Assembly: GCF_947498805.1 (NCBI RefSeq)
Contig: NZ_CANMLT010000001.1
Location: forward strand, 62,001-126,000
From: an uncultured Tenacibaculum sp.
Lineage (GTDB): Bacteria; Bacteroidota; Bacteroidia; Flavobacteriales; Flavobacteriaceae
DNA: 64,000 bases
Direction: 5' to 3'
The position numbers were made by a program, and so were the translations under genes. The notes below the pieces were generated by a model that was given only the letters and a program-made list of their open reading frames with translations, did not search any database and was not told the DNA's origin. Below are positions 9,717 to 20,678 of the stretch, one piece after another; the stretch's first letter is position 1; each line of letters opens with the position of its first letter.

Positions 9717-9833
9717 ATGAAAGTAAGAGCATCATTAAAGAAAAGAAGTGCCGACTGTAAAATTGTACGCAGAAAAGGCCGTTTATACGTAATAAATAAA
9801 AAGAATCCTAGGTTTAAACAAAGACAAGGATAA
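9717..9833 (+). CDS. rpmJ: 50S ribosomal protein L36 (bL36), zinc-free form
   Basis: A 38-codon gene of only 117 bases. It encodes [20 protein letters not shown] and ends NPRFKQRQG. The zinc-binding form has three cysteines and a histidine; here only one cysteine remains (SADC), with Ser, Asn and Arg at the other ligand positions, so this is the C-minus type. It begins 12 bases after infA and is the last gene before a 108-base spacer containing a palindrome. Confidence 0.96.
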   Translation: MKVRASLKKRSADCKIVRRKGRLYVINKKNPRFKQRQG

Positions 9834-9857
9834 TTATTGAATTAAAGTCATTAGTAA

Positions 9858-9932
9858 TTAGTAGTTAGATGAATCTGTTTGAAATAGAAATGTTTAGGAT
9901 TCTAACAACTAAAAGCTAACACTAACAACTAA
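9858..9932 (+). repeat. Palindromic spacer element between rpmJ and rpsM
   Basis: TTAGTAGTTAG (9858-9868) is the near-perfect inverted complement of CTAACAACTAA, which occurs twice (9902-9912 and 9922-9932). The inner arms GAATC and GATTC extend the stem. No T-tract follows, so it is not a simple terminator. It may be a dispersed palindromic element or a leader structure for S13. Confidence 0.55.
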
Positions 9933-9941
9933 GAAAGATAT

Positions 9942-10307
9942 ATGGCAAGAATCGCAGGTATTGATATTCCAAAGAATAAAAGAGGAGTTATCTCTTTAAC
10001 TTACATCTTTGGTATCGGAAGTAGCAGAGCTAAAGAAATTTTAGCTGGTGCAAAAGTTGACGAGAGCATCAAGGTTCAAGATTGGACTGATGATCAAATT
10101 GCAGCAATTCGTGAGCAAGTAGGAACTTACACTATTGAAGGTGAATTACGTTCTGAAGTTCAATTAAACATTAAGCGTTTAATGGACATCGGATGTCAAA
10201 GAGGTATTCGTCACAGACTTGGTTTACCATTACGTGGACAAAGAACTAAGAATAACTCTCGTACAAGAAAAGGTAAGAGAAAAACAGTTGCTAACAAGAA
10301 AAAGTAA
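9942..10307 (+). CDS. rpsM: 30S ribosomal protein S13 (uS13)
   Basis: S13 contacts S19 and the large subunit in the intersubunit bridges. The 121-residue product begins [19 protein letters not shown], contains the [11 protein letters not shown] helix-hairpin-helix part, and ends with the basic [20 protein letters not shown] tail. It opens the alpha-operon segment after a 108-base spacer. Confidence 0.98.
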   Translation: MARIAGIDIPKNKRGVISLTYIFGIGSSRAKEILAGAKVDESIKVQDWTDDQIAAIREQVGTYTIEGELRSEVQLNIKRLMDIGCQRGIRHRLGLPLRGQRTKNNSRTRKGKRKTVANKKK

Positions 10308-10342
10308 TTGTTAGTTAAGTTTTTACTAAACATTAAAGAATT

Positions 10343-10729
10343 ATGGCAAAGTCTAAAGTAACAAAGAAACGTAAAGTTATAATAGAATCAGTAGGTGAAG
10401 CACACATTACTGCCTCATTTAACAATATTATTATCTCTTTAACGAATAAGAACGGAGACGTTATTTCTTGGTCGTCTGCAGGTAAGATGGGCTTCAGAGG
10501 TTCTAAAAAGAACACTCCTTATGCAGCTCAATTAGCAGCAGAAGATTGTGCATCAACTGCAAAAGAAGCTGGTTTACGTAAAGTTAAAGTTTATGTAAAA
10601 GGACCAGGGAATGGTAGAGAATCTGCTATTCGTTCAATCCACAACTCTGGAATCGAAGTAACAGAAATCATCGACGTTACTCCAATTCCTCACAATGGAT
10701 GTCGTCCTCCTAAGAGAAGAAGAGTATAA
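10343..10729 (+). CDS. rpsK: 30S ribosomal protein S11 (uS11)
   Basis: S11 lines the platform of the small subunit near the mRNA exit. The 128-residue product has [20 protein letters not shown] near residue 20, [20 protein letters not shown] and the C-terminal [13 protein letters not shown]. It follows rpsM by 35 bases and is followed by a structured 147-base spacer. Confidence 0.98.
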   Translation: MAKSKVTKKRKVIIESVGEAHITASFNNIIISLTNKNGDVISWSSAGKMGFRGSKKNTPYAAQLAAEDCASTAKEAGLRKVKVYVKGPGNGRESAIRSIHNSGIEVTEIIDVTPIPHNGCRPPKRRRV

Positions 10730-10745
10730 TTTTATACAAAATTAC

Positions 10746-10860
10746 TAAGTGAATTCCTGAAGAATAATCTTTGGGAATTTCACTTAAATTACAATTAAAT
10801 ATTTTAACAAAGTAGAAATCAGATTATCGAAGGAGTACGCCTTAATTCATAATCTCTACT
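10746..10860 (+). promoter_or_regulatory. Two-hairpin putative leader upstream of rpsD
   Basis: Hairpin 1 (10746-10786) pairs TAAGTGAATTCC with GGGAATTTCACTTA around a 15-base loop, with one bulge. Hairpin 2 (10811-10860) pairs AGTAG and AGATTAT with ATAATCT and CTACT, and an inner AAGG/CCTT stem. Neither is followed by a T-tract. The S4 gene starts 16 bases after hairpin 2. S4 is a known autogenous repressor in other bacteria, so this is a candidate S4-binding mRNA element; the class was not verified. Confidence 0.5.
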
Positions 10861-10876
10861 TAAATTAATTTTAGAA

Positions 10877-11482
10877 ATGGCAAGATATACAGGACCAAAA
10901 ACTAAGATTGCTCGTAAATTTGGTGAAGCAATTTTTGGAGATGATAAAAACTTTGAGAAAAGAAATTATCCTCCAGGGCAACATGGAGTTGCAAAAAGAA
11001 GAGGTAAAAAATCTGAATATGCAATCCAATTAATGGAGAAGCAAAAAGCTAAATATACTTATGGTATTTTAGAGCGTCAATTCAGTAACTTATTCAAGAA
11101 AGCATCTGCATCTAAAGGAATTACAGGTGAGGTTTTATTACAATTATGTGAATCTCGTTTAGATAATGTTGTTTACCGTTTAGGAGTTGCTACTTCTCGT
11201 AGAGCTGCTCGTCAGTTAGTTTCTCACCGTCACATTACTGTGAATGGAGATATCGTAAACATTCCTTCTTACAGATTAAAAGCTGGAGATGTTGTTGCGG
11301 TTAGAGAAAAGTCTAAATCATTACAAGCAATTGAAAGCGCTTTAGCTGCTAATTCAAGTGTTTATGAGTGGTTATCTTGGAATGCAGATCAAAAATCTGG
11401 GACTTTTGTTAAAGCACCAGAAAGATTACAAATTCCAGAGAACATCAAGGAGCAATTAATCGTAGAATTATATTCTAAGTAA
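10877..11482 (+). CDS. rpsD: 30S ribosomal protein S4 (uS4)
   Basis: S4 nucleates 30S assembly. The 201-residue product starts [20 protein letters not shown], has [20 protein letters not shown] near residue 30 and the S4 RNA-binding domain ([20 protein letters not shown], near residues 94-113, followed by [13 protein letters not shown]). The N-terminal zinc cysteines of some S4 proteins are absent. It sits between rpsK and rpoA, behind a structured spacer. Confidence 0.98.
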   Translation: MARYTGPKTKIARKFGEAIFGDDKNFEKRNYPPGQHGVAKRRGKKSEYAIQLMEKQKAKYTYGILERQFSNLFKKASASKGITGEVLLQLCESRLDNVVYRLGVATSRRAARQLVSHRHITVNGDIVNIPSYRLKAGDVVAVREKSKSLQAIESALAANSSVYEWLSWNADQKSGTFVKAPERLQIPENIKEQLIVELYSK

Positions 11483-11493
11483 TAAATTAACCA

Positions 11494-11541
11494 TATTGGT
11501 ATTTAGCCAAAGGGTTTATTCGTATTTCTTCAAACTTATAA
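11494..11541 (+). other. Small inverted repeats in the rpsD-rpoA spacer
   Basis: The 100-base gap before rpoA contains ACCATATTGGT (11490s) and a stem GGTTTAT/ATAAACC at about 11514-11541. No T-tract follows. Function unknown; it may be a processing site or a minor leader structure. Confidence 0.3.
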
Positions 11542-11582
11542 ACCGCGCAACTGAATAACAATTAAAACGAAGAACAAAAACT

Positions 11583-12575
11583 ATGGCAATTTTAAATTTT
11601 CAAAAACCTGATAAGGTAATTATGATTGAATCTACTGATTTTTCAGGAAGATTCGAATTCAGACCATTGGAACCAGGATTTGGTTTAACAGTAGGTAATG
11701 CTTTAAGAAGAGTATTATTATCTTCATTAGAAGGGTTTGCAATTACATCATTACGTATCGATGGGGTAGATCACGAGTTCTCAGCGATTCAAGGAGTTGT
11801 AGAAGATGTTACAGAAATCATCTTAAACTTAAAGCAAGTACGTTTTAAGAAACAAATTGAAGAGTCTGATAGAGAAACAGTATCTATCGCTATATCAGGT
11901 CAAGAGCAATTAACAGCTGGAGATTTACAAAAGTTTATCTCAGGTTTTCAAGTATTAAATCCAGACTTAGTAATCTGTAATATGGATTCGTCTGTGAATT
12001 TAAATGCAGAAATCACTATCGAAAAAGGTAGAGGTTTCGTTCCAGCAGAAGAAAATAAAAGAGCAGGAGCTCCTTTAGGTACAATTTTTACGGATTCTAT
12101 TTACACTCCTATTAAGAATGTAAAGTATGCAATTGAAAACTTCCGTGTTGAGCAAAAAACGGACTACGAAAAGTTAGTTTTTGATATTGACACTGACGGT
12201 TCAATTAATCCAAAGGATGCGTTGACTGAAGCTGCAAAAATCTTGATTCACCACTTCATGTTATTCTCAGATGAGAGAATCACTTTAGAAGCAGACGAGA
12301 TTGCTCAAACTGAAACATATGACGAGGAATCATTACATATGCGTCAGTTATTAAAGACTCGTTTAATTGATATGGATTTATCAGTTAGAGCTTTAAACTG
12401 TTTAAAAGCTGCAGAAGTAGATACTTTAGGAGACTTAGTATCTTTCAACAAGAGCGATTTAATGAAGTTCAGAAACTTTGGTAAGAAATCATTAACTGAA
12501 TTAGAAGAGTTAGTGAACAACAAAGGTTTAAATTTCGGAATGGATTTAAGCAAATACAAATTAGATAGAGATTAA
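11583..12575 (+). CDS. rpoA: DNA-directed RNA polymerase subunit alpha
   Basis: The alpha subunit assembles RNA polymerase and contacts activators and UP elements. The 330-residue product has the N-terminal dimerisation domain with [20 protein letters not shown] near residues 23-42 followed by [12 protein letters not shown], a linker near residue 240, and a C-terminal domain with [16 protein letters not shown] and [15 protein letters not shown] helices. Length is normal. It follows rpsD by 100 bases and precedes rplQ by 76. Confidence 0.98.
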   Translation: MAILNFQKPDKVIMIESTDFSGRFEFRPLEPGFGLTVGNALRRVLLSSLEGFAITSLRIDGVDHEFSAIQGVVEDVTEIILNLKQVRFKKQIEESDRETVSIAISGQEQLTAGDLQKFISGFQVLNPDLVICNMDSSVNLNAEITIEKGRGFVPAEENKRAGAPLGTIFTDSIYTPIKNVKYAIENFRVEQKTDYEKLVFDIDTDGSINPKDALTEAAKILIHHFMLFSDERITLEADEIAQTETYDEESLHMRQLLKTRLIDMDLSVRALNCLKAAEVDTLGDLVSFNKSDLMKFRNFGKKSLTELEELVNNKGLNFGMDLSKYKLDRD

Positions 12576-12651
12576 TTAAAATTAGATTAACCCTTCCATA
12601 ATTTGCTCCTCCTAAAGAGTAGTAGCAAGATGGGAGCTAAAACAAACGGTC

Positions 12652-13125
12652 ATGAGACACGGAAAAAAGTTTAATCATTTAGGAAGAAAGTCAGCTCACA
12701 GAAAAGCAATGTTATCTAATATGGCTTGTTCTTTAATCGAGCACAAGCGTATTAACACAACAGAAGCTAAAGCGAAAGCTTTACGTAAGTTTGTTGAGCC
12801 TTTAATTACTAAATCAAAGGATGATACTACTCACAATCGTCGTGTAGTATTTAGTTACTTACGTAACAAATTTGCTGTTACTGAATTATTCAAAGAAGTT
12901 TCAGTAAAAGTAGGTGACAGACCTGGAGGATACACTCGTATTATTAAATTAGGAAATCGTCAAGGAGATAACGCTCCAATGGCAATGATTGAATTAGTTG
13001 ATTACAACGAGTTATACAATCCAAAAGGAGAAAAGGCTAAAAAGACTACGCGTCGTAGCCGTCGTGGAGGTAAGAAAGCTACTGCACCAGCAGCTGATGT
13101 TCAAACTTCACAAGAAGAAGAATAG
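12652..13125 (+). CDS. rplQ: 50S ribosomal protein L17 (bL17)
   Basis: L17 is near the exit tunnel. The 157-residue product opens [20 protein letters not shown] and contains [20 protein letters not shown]. After the conserved core of about 120 residues it has a Lys/Arg/Ala-rich tail ending DVQTSQEEE, an extension common in Bacteroidota. It ends the ribosomal superoperon and is followed at once by a strong terminator. Confidence 0.97.
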   Translation: MRHGKKFNHLGRKSAHRKAMLSNMACSLIEHKRINTTEAKAKALRKFVEPLITKSKDDTTHNRRVVFSYLRNKFAVTELFKEVSVKVGDRPGGYTRIIKLGNRQGDNAPMAMIELVDYNELYNPKGEKAKKTTRRSRRGGKKATAPAADVQTSQEEE

Positions 13126-13150
13126 AATGAAGATTCTTTCAAATCATATC

Positions 13151-13186
13151 AAAAGGGATAAACATTTAATGTTTGTCCCTTTTTTT
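13151..13186 (+). terminator. Rho-independent terminator after rplQ
   Basis: The stem AAAGGGA-T-AAACA pairs with TGTTTG-TCCCTTT around a short loop and runs into seven Ts at 13180-13186. It marks the end of the ribosomal protein and rpoA transcription unit. Confidence 0.88.
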
Positions 13187-13189
13187 ATA

Positions 13190-13197
13190 TAATTTTG
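13190..13197 (+). promoter_or_regulatory. Promoter -7 box of carA
   Basis: TAATTTTG fits TAnnTTTG and lies 26 bases before the carA ATG, directly after the rplQ terminator. No clean TTTG was found at the expected -33 distance because the terminator stem occupies it. Confidence 0.6.
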
Positions 13198-13222
13198 CAA
13201 TCAACTTTATACAACACACTAA

Positions 13223-14338
13223 ATGAAATATCAAGAGCGTAAAAAAGCATTAGTTTTATTGGCAGACGGAACTATTTTTTATGGAAAGTCTATCGGTATT
13301 GAAGGAACATCCACAGGAGAAATTTGTTTTAATACAGGAATGACAGGTTATCAAGAAGTATTTACAGACCCTTCTTATTATGGACAGTTAATGGTAACTA
13401 CCAATGCACATATTGGTAATTATGGAGTTAATAATGAAGAAGTAGAGTCTGATGGAATTAAAATTTCTGGTTTAATTTGCCGTAATTTTAGTTTTACACA
13501 CTCAAGAGTAGATTCTAATGGAAATTTATTCGACTGGTTTGAAAAGCATAATTTAGTAGCGATATCAGATGTAGATACTCGTGCTTTAGTATCTTATATT
13601 AGAGATAATGGAGCAATGAACGCAATTATCTCAACAGAGGTAGAAAAGATAGACGAATTAAAGAAGCAATTGGCTGAAATTCCTAATATGGAAGGATTAG
13701 AGTTAGCCTCAAAGGTTTCAACTAAAGAACCATATTTTATTGGTGATGAAAATGCATCAATTAAAATATCAGCATTAGATATTGGAATTAAAAAGAATAT
13801 CTTAAGAAACTTAGCTAAAAGAGGAGCGTATATCAAAGTATATCCTTACAATGCAAGTTTTGAACAAATGAGTGATTTCAATCCTGATGGATATTTCATT
13901 TCAAATGGACCTGGAGATCCAGAACCTTTAGTAGATGCTCAAAATACCGCAAAACAAATCATAGAGAAAGATTTACCATTATTTGGAATTTGTTTAGGAC
14001 ACCAAGTAATTGCTTTAGCAAACGGAATTTCTACTTACAAGATGCATAATGGACATAGAGGTATTAATCACCCTGTAAAGAACTTACTTACAGGAAAAGG
14101 AGAAATAACCTCACAAAATCATGGATTTGCAATCAATAGAGAAGAGACAGAAGCACACCCAGATGTAGAAATTACACACGTGCACTTAAATGACCATACG
14201 GTTGCAGGTATTCAAATGAAATCTAAAAATGTATTTTCAGTACAATACCACCCAGAAGCAAGTCCAGGACCTCACGATGCAGAATATTTATTCGATCAAT
14301 TCATTGAGAATATTAAAAAATCAAAAGTAGAGGCGTAA
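13223..14338 (+). CDS. carA: Carbamoyl-phosphate synthase small (glutaminase) subunit
   Basis: CarA hydrolyses glutamine and channels ammonia to CarB for carbamoyl phosphate, feeding pyrimidine and arginine synthesis. The 371-residue product has the CarA N-domain (FGY-type start LADGTIFYGKSIGIEG, TGMTGYQEVFTDPSYYGQ near residues 38-55) and a class I glutamine amidotransferase domain with nucleophile Cys257 in GICLGHQ and a C-terminal HPEASPGPHD carrying the His-Glu pair. carB is not in the window. It has its own promoter after the ribosomal operon. Confidence 0.97.
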   Translation: MKYQERKKALVLLADGTIFYGKSIGIEGTSTGEICFNTGMTGYQEVFTDPSYYGQLMVTTNAHIGNYGVNNEEVESDGIKISGLICRNFSFTHSRVDSNGNLFDWFEKHNLVAISDVDTRALVSYIRDNGAMNAIISTEVEKIDELKKQLAEIPNMEGLELASKVSTKEPYFIGDENASIKISALDIGIKKNILRNLAKRGAYIKVYPYNASFEQMSDFNPDGYFISNGPGDPEPLVDAQNTAKQIIEKDLPLFGICLGHQVIALANGISTYKMHNGHRGINHPVKNLLTGKGEITSQNHGFAINREETEAHPDVEITHVHLNDHTVAGIQMKSKNVFSVQYHPEASPGPHDAEYLFDQFIENIKKSKVEA

Positions 14339-14416
14339 ACGTTTTCGTAATTAATCATAGATTCATGATTAAAAAAGAAGACAAATAAGTAAATTAGCAA
14401 AGAAAATAATTCAAAT

Positions 14417-14442
14417 CCCGTGAATGTATATTCACGGGTTTC
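14417..14442 (+). terminator. Hairpin between carA and eno
   Basis: A perfect 9-bp stem CCCGTGAAT/ATTCACGGG with a 4-base loop is followed by TTTCTAT. The T-tract is short, so termination may be partial and enolase may be partly co-transcribed with carA. A second inverted repeat, TTAATCAT/ATGATTAA, lies upstream at 14351-14372. Confidence 0.65.
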
Positions 14443-14456
14443 TATATTAAAAATAA

Positions 14457-15752
<1,296 letters not shown>

Positions 15753-15774
15753 ATCAGGTAGATATAAAGATTTA

Positions 15775-15813
15775 AAGAACTCGTTAGTTTAACTAGCGAG
15801 TTCTTGTTTTTTT
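15775..15813 (+). terminator. Rho-independent terminator after eno
   Basis: AAGAACTCG pairs perfectly with CGAGTTCTT, extended by TTAG/CTAG with one G-U pair, around a 5-base loop. A T-rich tract (gttttttt) follows. Confidence 0.9.
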
Positions 15814-15895
15814 AAAGGATTTATAGATTGATAAACCTTATTTTCAGATATTAAAAATCTATGGGCTCCAATTTTTAAAATATTTTAAAAAATGG

Positions 15896-15903
15896 TATCT
15901 TCG
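15896..15903 (+). promoter_or_regulatory. Promoter -7 box of gltA
   Basis: TATCTTCG is a TAnnTTCG-type -7 box 36 bases before the chosen citrate synthase ATG. Transcription should start near 15910, which lies downstream of an alternative in-frame ATG at 15892 and thus argues against that start. Confidence 0.65.
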
Positions 15904-15939
15904 CAACTCACTTCAATAAATAAAAATTTTAATAAAAAA

Positions 15940-17226
15940 ATGTCAGATATAGCAAAATTACAAATTGGCGAAAACAGCTATGAGTTTCCACTTATAGAAG
16001 GAACAGAGAATGAGGTAGCAATTGATATTAAAACTTTAAGAGGAGCTACTGGAGGGGTTGTAACTATAGACCCTGGATATAAGAATACAGGTTCTTGCCA
16101 AAGTGCTATTACATTTTTGAATGGAGAAGAAGGAGTATTGAGATATAGAGGTTATTCTATTGAGGAGTTAGCTGAAAAAGCAGACTTTTTAGAAGTAGCT
16201 TATTTATTAATTTTTGGAGAGTTACCAACAAAAGAACAGTTAGATAAATTCTACGGTGATATTTTAGATCAAGCAATAGTAGATGATGATATTAAAAAGA
16301 TTATAGATGCATTTCCAAAGAATGCGCACCCAATGGGAGTTTTATCGTCATTAACATCTGCTTTAACTGCATTTAACCCAACGTCGGTTAATGTAGAGTC
16401 TGAAGAAGATATGTACAATGCAATTGTAAAGATTATGGGTAAATTACCTGTATTAGTTGCTTGGACAATGCGTAAGAAACAAGGATTGCCGTTACATTAT
16501 GGTTCTCGTAAATTAGGATATGTAGAGAATGTTTTAACAATGATGTTCCAAAAGCCTAATGACGAGTATGAGTTAAATCCGATTTTAATAAATGCTTTAG
16601 ATAAGTTATTAATATTACATGCAGATCATGAGCAAAACTGTTCTACATCTACAGTACGTATTGTAGGATCTTCTCATGCTGGATTATTTGCTTCATTATC
16701 TGCCGGAATCTCTGCATTATGGGGACCTTTACACGGTGGGGCTAACCAAGCAGTATTAGAAATGCTTGAAGCTATTAAAGAAGATGGTGGAGATACTAAG
16801 AAATACATGGCGAAAGCGAAAGACAAATCTGATCCTTTCCGTTTAATGGGATTCGGACACAGAGTATATAAGAATTTCGATCCACGTGCAAAGATTATTA
16901 AAGTTGCTGCAGATGAAGTATTAGCTGATTTAGGTGTTCAAGATCCAGTATTAGATATTGCTAAAGGTTTAGAGCAAGAAGCATTAAGTGATCAGTATTT
17001 TGTAGATCGTAAATTATATCCAAATGTAGATTTCTACTCTGGAATTATTTATAGAGCTATGGGAATTCCTGTAGAGATGTTTACAGTTATGTTTGCTTTA
17101 GGTCGTTTACCAGGATGGATTGCTCAATGGAGAGAAATGCGTTTACGTAAGGAACCAATTGGACGTCCACGTCAGATTTATACTGGTGAGAACTATAGAC
17201 CATTTGTAAAATTAGAAGATAGATAA
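15940..17226 (+). CDS. gltA: Citrate synthase
   Basis: Citrate synthase condenses oxaloacetate with acetyl-CoA at the entry of the TCA cycle. The 428-residue product is the hexameric type II length. Key parts are IDPGYKNTGSCQSAITF, LRYRGYSIEELAE, the active-site histidine regions HADHEQNCSTSTVR and GPLHGGANQAVLEML, and FGHRVYKNFDPRAK. An in-frame ATG 48 bases upstream (15892) is rejected because a -7 promoter box overlaps its first codons and because MSDIAKLQI is the natural start. A terminator follows. Confidence 0.96.
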   Translation: MSDIAKLQIGENSYEFPLIEGTENEVAIDIKTLRGATGGVVTIDPGYKNTGSCQSAITFLNGEEGVLRYRGYSIEELAEKADFLEVAYLLIFGELPTKEQLDKFYGDILDQAIVDDDIKKIIDAFPKNAHPMGVLSSLTSALTAFNPTSVNVESEEDMYNAIVKIMGKLPVLVAWTMRKKQGLPLHYGSRKLGYVENVLTMMFQKPNDEYELNPILINALDKLLILHADHEQNCSTSTVRIVGSSHAGLFASLSAGISALWGPLHGGANQAVLEMLEAIKEDGGDTKKYMAKAKDKSDPFRLMGFGHRVYKNFDPRAKIIKVAADEVLADLGVQDPVLDIAKGLEQEALSDQYFVDRKLYPNVDFYSGIIYRAMGIPVEMFTVMFALGRLPGWIAQWREMRLRKEPIGRPRQIYTGENYRPFVKLEDR

Positions 17227-17233
17227 AAAAATA

Positions 17234-17269
17234 AAAATGTCATTTAAAAGCCTTTAAGTGACATTTTTT
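17234..17269 (+). terminator. Rho-independent terminator after gltA
   Basis: AAAATGTCA pairs with TGACATTTT, continued by a U-G pair and TTAAA/TTTAA, and ends in six Ts. The next gene starts only 17 bases later, so the hairpin lies in or just before that gene's leader. Confidence 0.85.
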
Positions 17270-17285
17270 GTTGAACTTATTTCAG

Positions 17286-18239
17286 ATGAAAGAAATAAAA
17301 CTTATAAAAAACAGATCAGATATTGGAGCAGGAACTCGTGGTTCTGATATGGGAGTTGATGCAATTGAAATAGCTGCAATCAATAAAGAAAACGATTATT
17401 TCAATCGATATGATTTTGAAGATGTGATTACAGAAAATGAATCTATTTACAATAAAGTAAATAACTCATTTGGAAAACAAATTGAAAGTGTTTTTAATCA
17501 ATGTAAACGATTAAGTAATCATGTTAAGGTAAACTTACAAGAAGGGAAGTTTCCTTTAGTGTTATCGGGAGATCACTCTTCTGCTTTAGGTACTATTAGT
17601 GGTATTAAGGCAGCAAACCCAAACAAAAGATTAGGAGTTGTATGGATTGATGCTCATGGAGATTTGCATACACCATATACCTCGCCTTCAGGAAATATTC
17701 ATGGAATGCCTTTAGGGGCAGCAATTAATGACGATAATTTAGATTGTCAAATCAATGATATTGATCGAGAAACAGCTGAGTACTGGGATCGTATGAAGAA
17801 CATTGGTGTTTTAGGGCAAAAAGTGTTACCAGAAGATGTTGTATTCTTTGGAGTTAGAGACACAGAAGAACCAGAAGACAAACAAATAGCAAAATATGGA
17901 ATCAAAAATTACATGGTTGCTGAAGTACGTTATAGAGGACTGGAAACTTGTGTAAATGAAGCACTAGATAGTTTAAAAGATTGTGATATTATTTACGTGT
18001 CTTTTGATGTAGATGCAATGGATTGTGATATGATTTCATATGGTACAGGAACTCCAGTACCTAAAGGATTTGATCAGTTTGAAATTATCGAAATTATTAA
18101 TCAGTTATTGAGAAGTAATAAAGTAGCTTGTTTAGAGTTTGTAGAGGTGAACCCTCTATTAGATCTAAAAGGAAACAAAATGGCTGAAACAGCTTTTGAT
18201 GTCCTTGAAAAAGTAACTAAAACAATAGAGTCTTTATAA
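17286..18239 (+). CDS. Arginase/agmatinase-family ureohydrolase, likely arginase
   Basis: Family members hydrolyse guanidino substrates (arginine, agmatine, formiminoglutamate) with two manganese ions. The 317-residue product shows all metal motifs: GDHSS (His97), DAHGD (Asp122, His124, Asp126), and SFDVDAMD (Asp241, Asp243), plus GNIHGMPLG. The usual Asp-Pro after the last motif is Asp-Cys. Overall layout and the GTGTPVPKG segment favour arginase over agmatinase, but substrate is not certain. The ATG at 17286 is preferred to an upstream TTG at 17268. A terminator follows. Confidence 0.85.
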   Translation: MKEIKLIKNRSDIGAGTRGSDMGVDAIEIAAINKENDYFNRYDFEDVITENESIYNKVNNSFGKQIESVFNQCKRLSNHVKVNLQEGKFPLVLSGDHSSALGTISGIKAANPNKRLGVVWIDAHGDLHTPYTSPSGNIHGMPLGAAINDDNLDCQINDIDRETAEYWDRMKNIGVLGQKVLPEDVVFFGVRDTEEPEDKQIAKYGIKNYMVAEVRYRGLETCVNEALDSLKDCDIIYVSFDVDAMDCDMISYGTGTPVPKGFDQFEIIEIINQLLRSNKVACLEFVEVNPLLDLKGNKMAETAFDVLEKVTKTIESL

Positions 18240-18263
18240 TATAGATTCTTTTTAAAAATATAG

Positions 18264-18290
18264 AGCGAACCAATTTGGTTCGCTTTTTTT
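18264..18290 (+). terminator. Rho-independent terminator after the arginase gene
   Basis: AGCGAACC/GGTTCGCT is a perfect 8-bp stem with a 5-base loop, extendable by A-T pairs, followed by seven Ts. Confidence 0.9.
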
Positions 18291-18300
18291 ATATCTTCGC

Positions 18301-18330
18301 TTTGTTAAACAAAATAAACATTTATATTTG
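18301..18330 (+). promoter_or_regulatory. Promoter of the thiamine operon
   Basis: TTTG at 18301-18304 and TATATTTG at 18323-18330 are separated by 18 bases, a full match to the Bacteroidota -33/-7 promoter pattern. Transcription should start near 18336, immediately before the TPP riboswitch. A further TATCTTCG at 18292-18299 could be a second, weaker box. Confidence 0.8.
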
Positions 18331-18338
18331 TTGCGTAA

Positions 18339-18416
18339 ACTTTAGGAGTAGCTAGTTCGCTAGTTTGAGAAATATCCTTTGAACCTGATATGGTTAACAC
18401 CAGCGTAGGGAAAAGT
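18339..18416 (+). promoter_or_regulatory. TPP riboswitch (THI element)
   Basis: The segment carries the conserved THI-box sequences: GGAGTAGCTAG with a TTCG-capped stem, TTTGAGA, CCTTTGAACCTGAT, and the CAGCGTAGGGAAA end. ACTTT at 18339 can pair with AAAGT at 18412 to close P1. It precedes thiS by 84 bases and so should control the whole thiamine operon by binding thiamine pyrophosphate. The expression platform after it has ATACTA/TAGTAT (18419-18435) and AGGTT/AACCT hairpins without a clear T-tract, so translational control is more likely than termination. Confidence 0.95.
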
Positions 18417-18499
18417 TGATACTACTTATTAGTATAGTATATATAAGGTTGTAAACCTGTTATACATCTTCTATAGTTTACTTTAAAGATTTTTATATC

Positions 18500-18700
18500 A
18501 TGATTATAAAAGTAAACGAATCTCCAAGAGAAATTTCAAATACAAGCTCGTTACAAGAATTGATAAACGAACTGCAAATCTCAACTAATGGAATAGCTAT
18601 TGCCATTAATAATAGTGTCATTAAAAAGGAAGATTGGCTTTCGTATTCACTTCAAGAAGATGATAATGTATTGATTATTAGATCTACCCAAGGAGGATAA
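18500..18700 (+). CDS. thiS: Sulfur carrier protein ThiS
   Basis: ThiS is a ubiquitin-like carrier that is adenylated by ThiF and then holds the sulfur used by ThiG. The 66-residue product ends in the diagnostic Gly-Gly (STQGG) and has the short beta-grasp core with INNSVIKKEDWLSYSLQEDD. It is the first gene after the TPP riboswitch. A 44-base spacer separates it from thiC. Confidence 0.95.
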   Translation: MIIKVNESPREISNTSSLQELINELQISTNGIAIAINNSVIKKEDWLSYSLQEDDNVLIIRSTQGG

Positions 18701-18708
18701 CCACATAG

Positions 18709-20604
<1,896 letters not shown>

Positions 20605-20622
20605 AAATTTAGCTGAAGTATT

Positions 20623-20661
20623 ATGAATTACGAATTACAATAAGTTAAATTCGTAATTCAT
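20623..20661 (+). repeat. Perfect 14-bp inverted repeat between thiC and the TenI-like gene
   Basis: ATGAATTACGAATT (20623-20636) and AATTCGTAATTCAT (20648-20661) are exact reverse complements with an 11-base loop. No T-tract follows. Its composition resembles GAATTACGAATT-type palindromes that I associate with flavobacterial intergenic regions; it may be a dispersed element that modulates mRNA stability within the thi operon. Confidence 0.6.
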
Positions 20662-20678
20662 AGTTTAAATAGAAATAT

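Noticed and set aside
12998..13192. Alternative plus-strand frame over the end of rplQ
   Set aside because: It is out of frame with L17, whose length and tail are normal, and runs into the terminator.
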